This document shows, piece by piece, positions 58,307 to 64,000 of a DNA stretch of 64,000 bases. This DNA comes from Zychaea mexicana (lineage: Eukaryota > Mucoromycota > Mucoromycetes > Mucorales > Lichtheimiaceae), in contig NW_026516796.1 of NCBI RefSeq assembly GCF_025766255.1, positions 47,420 to 111,419 on the forward strand. The letters are read 5' to 3'. The notes beneath the pieces were generated by a model. The model was not told the DNA's origin and ran no database searches. It saw only the letters and a list, made by a program, of their open reading frames with translations. Positions within the stretch are counted from its first letter, which is position 1. Each line of letters starts with the position of its first letter. Made by a program: the position numbers and the translations under genes.

Positions 58307-59290
58307 AAACTCCCAAACATTTTGAACATCAACAACGACAGCAGCAATCCCATGTCTACGATTACGGTCACTTTCCCCCGAAACCACCCTCTCCTCAAGT
58401 CGAAATGCTACTGCTGTCTCCCCTGTCGCAACTGCCGACCAAAAAAAAAGACGAAAGGTGCTTAGTGGCGCAATGACGAGGATCAGCTCTTGGTCCAAGC
58501 CTGCCTTCTCGTCGACAAGGATGAAAAAGTTGACATCAACCAAGATTTTAAAAACCTTTTGGCAACGCGTTTTTGAAGAGTTTGAAAAAGGCGGCAATGA
58601 CAAAAACCGCACCCCCGAAACTTGTCAAGGTCGTTGGAAATCATCAGCGCACAAATCGCGAGATATGCAGCGGCCCCGGCCTTTATCGAGAGAGGGCCAC
58701 CAAAAGTGACGAGACCGATGGTGACAGGGTAGTCCTTTGCACAAGAATATGCATATTACAGATTCGAGAAGTTCCTTTAAGTTCCTATAATAGAAACAGC
58801 GCATAATCGAGAGGTACAACGGCAAAGTTGAAGCACGGTATAGGCCGTTCAAGATGGCTCTTGCTAGCCTCTGCTGAAGGATGAGCAGAAATTTGAGTTT
58901 ATCAGCGACAAGGCCAACGAGGTCAGCGTGGATGGCGAGAAGGATGTGCGGCCCATTGGTAATAAGAAAGCCAAGGCTCTGAAGAGACGACACGCCGAAG
59001 ACGACGATCTCGAGAGCCTGGCTGGTGAACAGGTGAAGCTCGCCCGTCTGGAGGTCGTCGAGGAAGGAAAGAGTAGGAGACTTTTGGAGAAATGCTGGAG
59101 GAGGCGCAAAAGGCGAATGAAGAGGCGCAACTGGCAAGGATTTGGATTCTCTTAGTCTTGCTCACGATGGTACTACGAGAAGAAGCAACAGGAGATCGTT
59201 AAAGAATGAGAGAAGAAGAGATGGAGAAGAATGTGGTGCAGGAAGGAGAGCCGGCAGACGGTTCGGAGGAAGAGAGAGATCGTTGACGAG
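58307..59290 (+). pseudogene. Broken Myb/SANT gene with NAM-associated C-terminal part (PIF/Harbinger-type partner)
   Basis: Fragments of one protein appear in changing frames. A Pro/Gln-rich N-terminus (58307-58440) ends at an A9 run (58441-58449), where the frame slips. Then comes a stop (TAG 58463-58465) directly before WRNDEDQLLVQACLLVDKDE, the start of a Myb/SANT-like domain. The frame shifts at about 58545-58555 into TFWQRVFEEFEKGGNDKNRT with PETCQGRWKS, then again near 58670 (GLYRERATKSDETDG). From about 58874 the frame gives EQKFEFISDKANEV, DVRPIGNKKAKALKRRH, where RPIGNKKAK is the hallmark of NAM-associated C-terminal domains, and further shifts give LEEAQKANEEAQLAR and WYYEKKQQEIVKE with a stop. 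In PIF/Harbinger transposons such Myb-like proteins act alongside the transposase; no transposase is seen nearby. Confidence 0.65.
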
Positions 59291-59344
59291 GTCGTCGAAA
59301 GAACTTGGTGCATGGATATCTCCGATTCTTCATTTGGTATTAAA

Positions 59345-59642
59345 TCAATACCATCAACGCCACATGTCTCCTCGTGAGTATTCAATATCGCGGCATCAAG
59401 CTCATCAGATATTAGCCTTTCAGCTTCTTCTGCAACATTTGATTGTTTCCTGTGAGACTAACTCCCAAAGCATCTCTGGCCCTTTGCATGGCAGTAAGCT
59501 GATCTACATCATAGAGTTTGCCGAGTTGATTCTTCCGATCTTTTTGATTCGCATCACGGTATTGCATGGCCCTGCAGTATCTTTGCTGCAGTGGTTCCTC
59601 GGTTAATAAGGCCAAAATATTAACGTTTGTTGTTGGGTTCAA
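59345..59642 (-). pseudogene. SAP-like DNA-binding fragment, frame-broken
   Basis: On the minus strand, 59642-59412 reads NILALLTEEPLQQRYCRAM and then LYDVDQLTAMQR with ARDALGVSLTGNNQMLQKKL; the last segment fits the SAP pattern (short helix, LGxSxxGNKxxL, second helix). A frame change then gives AEEAERLISDELDAAILNTH with an acidic stretch to about 59345. SAP domains bind A/T-rich DNA. It probably belongs to a dead gene or element. The match is by pattern only. Confidence 0.3.
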
Positions 59643-60281
59643 TTCTATTGTCTATGAACTTACCGATATTGAGGCGACGTTACTGTCTTTGTTTGATTTA
59701 TCGAACTTGTTTGTTTCTGTTGGGGACATTCTTAATATATACAATGCGAACGTTAATAGCATTTGAAGCGGAATATGGATAGCAACCGGAGCACATTATT
59801 GAACAATTGTTGTGATTTAGTTGACTGAGAGCGTACAGTGGAAGGCTGTCATTCATTAATGCGCAATATTGGAAAATACGGCGGATTCGAATTTCATCAG
59901 TGCATCCGCATATCCGGATCGGGTGCGCATGGCCCTTATATCCGATCTGATGCGATACATGAAGAACGCTAGTGAAATCTTGAGGGAAATAACAGCAGTC
60001 ATTAATGACGGAACAAAGAATGAGTGTTATCAGCCTTGTTGGATACAACAAGTAGACTGTCACGCTAGTTTAGAAAAACCATTTTCTCAACGCCAGTATA
60101 ATGAGAAGATATAGGTTTTTCGTTTGTGTGAAGGCGGAAGGAGGGATAAAAGGTAGGACAGGAGAAAAAAGTAAGCATGTCGTGCTGCTGATACATGGAA
60201 CCTGTCTGTGAGTCACATAAACCGACGTACATAACAAAGCGACTTGTGTACTAGCACGTTTTTTCCTGAAGCAAAAAAGTA
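59643..60281. other. Gene-poor stretch
   Basis: No supportable gene. A plus-strand ORF at 59869-60114 (MENTADSNFISASAYPDRVR..) looks mildly protein-like but has no family match; an opposite ORF covers the same bases. Confidence 0.4.
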
Positions 60282-61609
60282 TACAGTGGTCCCCCAACAT
60301 AGCAAATCGGCAAAAGTGTTGAAGCAGTGGAAAAACAGTAGAAGCGAAATTGTTTTGGAAGGATGTATAAACACAAACAAGAGAATTTTCCAGAAAAGCA
60401 CCGGAAAAGGAAAATGTTCAATATCTTTGCGGATTTTCTTGTGGTTTTAGAAAAAAATGAGGTTGGATAAGTTACTAAGATGAAAATGAAGTACAAGAAG
60501 AGCAGAGCAAAGTTGACTTAGGAAGTTTGGAAAGTTGAGTGGGGCACTAAGTGAAAAGAATTGGGGGGGGGTATGACGTTATAGGCGGTGGTCAGGACGA
60601 AGCGGCAGAGGTTCGGCGTATGGCAAACAAAAGAGATCGTGTTTATAGCGAGGGTTATGAAGAAAGGCAACGGAGCTTTTATTTCGAGAGCGTGAATGTG
60701 TATGATGAGAGCTGACAGGGCGATAAGAGGATATGTAGCATGTAGCGGAAATAATACAGGAACGAGATCAGGACACCCGTTAATTTCCAACTTGAAATTC
60801 CCAAATGATAATTGTGAAAGTCAACGGATGCTAGGACACAATAGCTGTGTACGGATATTCGTTATCAAGACGCATCTTAATGCTACATAGATTACCAACG
60901 CTCATGAAGTTGTCACAATATAGGAATCGTAATTCGCATAGCCCATTATCCAATACATTTTCTGGCTGTATTGACTTTTTCCCACATACATAATAATAAA
61001 ATATACACCGAAAGAAGAGACAATGGGAGACCAAGAAGCATTTGGTAAATCAGCGACTGCTTGCCGCCCAGTAGTATCACCGGAAATCAGAAAAATTATA
61101 TACAGGGATAGGCATATCTCTGTTACTTATATCCTTTTGAATTATTCTATCATATAAAAGAACTTGAAGTCATAAGGAGAGGGATGAATATTTGTTTTCT
61201 ATTGAAATATTCTATAAATATAAGATAAACGATAACTTGTTCATGAATATTAAACTAACTTTTTGGATTCCTTGACCTCCGATGGAGAGGAAGAGATTAT
61301 ACCTAGTCTCCCTTCTAAACTACGGAAGTTACGCGGGAAGCTTCAAGAAAAACTGTTTGCTAGACAAAGCTCTTTAGACAGCTTTCTTTTTTGTTTTTTA
61401 TGATATTCGCTTTAATTCAACCGAAATTAATAATGTGCAGCGCTTTATTTATTTAAAGCATATATGGAGGAGCACTTTGTATTATAACGCGATTAACCCT
61501 GGATGATACATTGAAAGTGAAATAAACGGGGGTTTGAAATTTACCATGTTATTTTTACCGTTCCCAAAAATTTTGTTAACGGATGTGCAATGAAAGGGGG
61601 TATACTGTA
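60282..61609. mobile_element. Possible pogo/Tc1-mariner-like element
   Basis: The left end reads TACAGTGGTCCCCCAACATA (60282-60301), the style of pogo/Tigger/Fot1 termini inserted at TA. The right end, read inward on the minus strand from 61609, is TACAGTATACCCCCTTTCAT followed by TGCACATCCG, which matches the left end imperfectly (TACAGT, CCCCC, then CAT.GCA.ATC.G). The 1.33 kb inside has no transposase ORF and would be a decayed or non-autonomous copy. The partner end is a judgement by eye. Confidence 0.35.
60861..60960. repeat. Dispersed repeat, copy B
   Basis: Diverged relative of 47213-47312, inside the putative pogo-like element. See copy A. Confidence 0.5.
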
Positions 61610-63983
61610 TTGTGATTATAAACAAGTTGGGTGGAAGAAGAGAGCCAAGGCTCAATGATTGAGAAAGGCATTAATGTCTAGAGGTCAACAACGTGTACAA
61701 GATTATTGGACAGACACAAAGAATTATTATTGTACGAAGAGTGAAATCATATTTTTATTCATGGAAAGAAAGAAGACAACTATGGAGAAACAAAGACTAC
61801 AAGCAAATAAGGCCAGCAAGCGACATGAACAGACAGAAGCTAGCTAAATCAGAGGTACCAATGGCGCTTCCATGATATCGTCACGAGACATATAAAACAG
61901 AAGCCCAGCAACGAGCTTACATAGACCATCGTAAAGGCGAGCGACAGGGAACTGGCCAGCAACAGCTGTGTGTCCATGACAGCATAGGCACCGTGACAAC
62001 CCGATAAGCATGACCACTTATAACATGGCAACAGTAATCAAGTTCTCCGATCAAGGTCAGCGCACCCTAGTCGAAGGTACTGGGTGCAAGTGCAGAACGA
62101 CATCTACTTTGAATTCACAACGGGTATAGAGAACTTGGTACAGAGTTGGTCCTTGATGTACACAAACTTGTGAGTAAACCACCAATTATGTAGCGCTCAA
62201 ATTCATTTTTAAACCAACTCAACTAATGATGCATATCAATACAAGTCATACTTGAATGGTGACGCGTTAAATGTCATTGCGGCTGAACAGAACAGCGAAC
62301 CCAAGCAGCAACGTAATCTGTTTACCTGCGCCATACCGACGACCCTACTGCATGACTGTAATTAGATAGATATGCCAGCTGGAAGATCTGAAAAACGCTG
62401 TTGGCATGTAATATGAAGGACCGTGAATCTATCAACAACAGTGAGTGGCCGACTCTTCGCCATTGTGCTATCAACGTCTCAGTGCGCACATCCACAATAA
62501 GGGGCCCAAAAAAGCTTGAACACACCTTGAATTGGTTGACTACCACAGTACATGGTTGACGACGCCGGTCGGCTTAGGGTGTGTACGGACAGTCGTTTGA
62601 CGTGATGACAACTGAGCGTCGTATAGAGCGGGTTTTCCACTCATCGAGTGTCAAAAAGATCTGACCCTACGATGATTGTGAAGGATGAAAAGAAAACAGT
62701 ACGAAAGAATGGTGAAGAATGTAAAAAGAAAGATAAACGGAGAACAGAGAAGACATGGTAATTTAGGATGTAAACGCTGAGTCATTGTCTCTGATAGATT
62801 GCGGCATTTTCATCGAAACCTAATAGGGCCCATCTTTCGTAACAAGAACAGCAACATATCATCGGTTATCTATGACACTATGTGTGTGGTACTATATATT
62901 ATTTATGTCGCGTGACAACAATCGATGCCAAGTATTTACCGTACTTGCACTTGATAAACAAACAACGGCCCCTTCAAACGCCACAAAAAAGATAGTTTGT
63001 ACTGTGCCACCAGTCAAAAATCTGTCGTCCAGTCTTGCATAAACAAAATGAAACAGTGCGTGATCATAGTGCGACTGCAATTCGAAAACTTATTTTCTAA
63101 AAGAGAAGAGATTCTAAAAGAGAAGAGAAAGACAGTATATTTAGTTGGGGTATCCGGCTATCTAGCAGTGGGGAAAATCAAGACATAGCCAGTTCAGAAT
63201 TGACCATAAACAAACCGTAGTCAACCGCGGAGTTGCCACTGCTCTTCGAAACAAGCCTTTAAAAACACAAACAAAAGTAAAACACCTCAACCATCAACGT
63301 TTCAACATAATAAACAAAGAACTTCTTATTCGAATGTAAACAAAAGCAACACGGTTAGAATCATAGGGATGAAAAATACAGGATGGCTCACCTTGTTTCA
63401 TTGGTTGATAAACAGCTGGTGAAGGAAGCGGTTGTTTGTCAAAGCTCGGATGAAGTCCAAGGGAACTAGGTCGTGTGCCAAATGCGGAAAGGCTTCATAT
63501 GAGCTTAAATGATTATCAGACATGTTGATAGTAAGTCCACCGAAGCCTCTGATAATAAATACACCGTAGTACTATCAGTAAACAATTGATGTGAAAGAAT
63601 GTTCGCACAAGATTATAGTTGGTAACCTGGACAAGAGACACTTGTTCAATGAACGGCCATAATCCGATATGCGCCGACGACATTCATCCATAGCTCTATG
63701 TCGTTCGTATCACTTAAAGAAACTTGTAGCCGGCGACGGCCATTCTGTGATCTTATAAGCTACCATTATTCACAAAGAAAAAGGCGGCTGTTAAAGGTAT
63801 CAACACCGCTACCTTGTAACAAATTATCTTATCAACAAAGACAAAAAATAAATCTGGAAGTGGTAGGTGGAAAGGAGGCAATGGCGGGTAAAAGCGGATA
63901 GTGTTAGGAATGCGATCCAATAAGAAGTGTAGAAAGAAAAAGCTTATCCCCAGGAAGACCGGTATCACGCGTTCAAGGGGCAA
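61610..63983. other. Gene-poor right end
   Basis: 2.4 kb with no supportable gene. Short protein-like pieces occur (WVQVQNDIYFEFTTGIENLV at about 62085-62145; SYLNGDALNVIAAEQNSEPK at about 62247-62305), with stops between them, suggesting a decayed gene on the plus strand. The final 250 bases hold a basic ORF (63698-63901) with no known domain. Confidence 0.45.
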
Positions 63984-64000
63984 CAGGCGGTGCGTGTATA

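Noticed and set aside
1..63983. CRISPR arrays, rRNA genes, biosynthetic or toxin clusters
   Set aside because: No regularly spaced repeats, no rRNA words, and no cluster-type enzymes were found.

Overview
The window is eukaryotic nuclear DNA, almost certainly from an early-diverging filamentous fungus (Mucoromycota; Mucorales fits best, genus not determined). The reasons are many short (about 45-110 base) GT..AG introns, conserved genes split into up to 16 exons with some exons of only 10-36 bases, a velvet regulator, a SIP5-type RING protein, a JEN-type carboxylate transporter, homopolymer-rich (Q, S, H, T) proteins, and pyrimidine-rich leaders before start codons. Exon joins given here were worked out by hand from splice sites, reading-frame phase and family sequence; none has been tested against RNA.

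Layout. 1-498 (-) is the start of a low-complexity, regulator-like protein running off the left edge. 1607-3571 (+) is a manganese-type cation diffusion facilitator. 5113-7093 (+) is a LARGE/B4GAT1-like glycosyltransferase that appears to lack the DxD motif. 7416-8913 (+) is a velvet-domain regulator. 9594-12019 (+) is cytosolic threonyl-tRNA synthetase with a perfect Gcn4-type site upstream. 14605-17993 (+) is a Gyp5/Evi5-like Rab GAP. 18875-19998 (+) is SIP5, convergent with MIS12/MTW1 at 20082-21205 (-). 23337-26526 (+) is a 16-exon JEN-family transporter. 28880-29500 (-) is an unidentified single-exon gene. 30197-32922 (+) is a protein with two cyclic-nucleotide-binding domains, an F-box-like segment and leucine-rich repeats. 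33475-37777 (+) is importin-11/KAP120, followed by a TLC-domain membrane protein at 37969-38947 (+). 40342-40740 (-) is a small histidine-rich protein, 41915-42193 (+) a possible small ORF, and 43632-44785 (+) a SANT/Myb-like nuclear protein.

From about 44.8 kb to the right end (19 kb) I find no intact conserved gene. This part looks like a transposon graveyard: a terminal-inverted-repeat element with an extra duplicated arm (about 48.9-50.15 kb), a possible LINE reverse-transcriptase tail (50.7-50.9 kb, -), a frame-broken Myb/NAM-associated gene of the kind linked to PIF/Harbinger elements (58.3-59.3 kb), a SAP-like fragment (59.4-59.6 kb, -), and a possible pogo/Tc1-like element (60.28-61.61 kb) that carries a sequence with a diverged relative at 47.2 kb. 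A cluster of hairpins near a TATA box lies at 53.4-53.75 kb.

The genes are mostly unrelated housekeeping and regulatory functions and do not form a cluster or pathway. The points most worth following are the CNB-CNB-F-box-LRR protein (a plausible cAMP-regulated ubiquitin-ligase receptor), the DxD-less GT49 protein, the micro-exon structure of JEN and velvet, the histidine-rich protein, and the inverted-repeat elements in the right-hand third. I found no rRNA, tRNA or CRISPR array.
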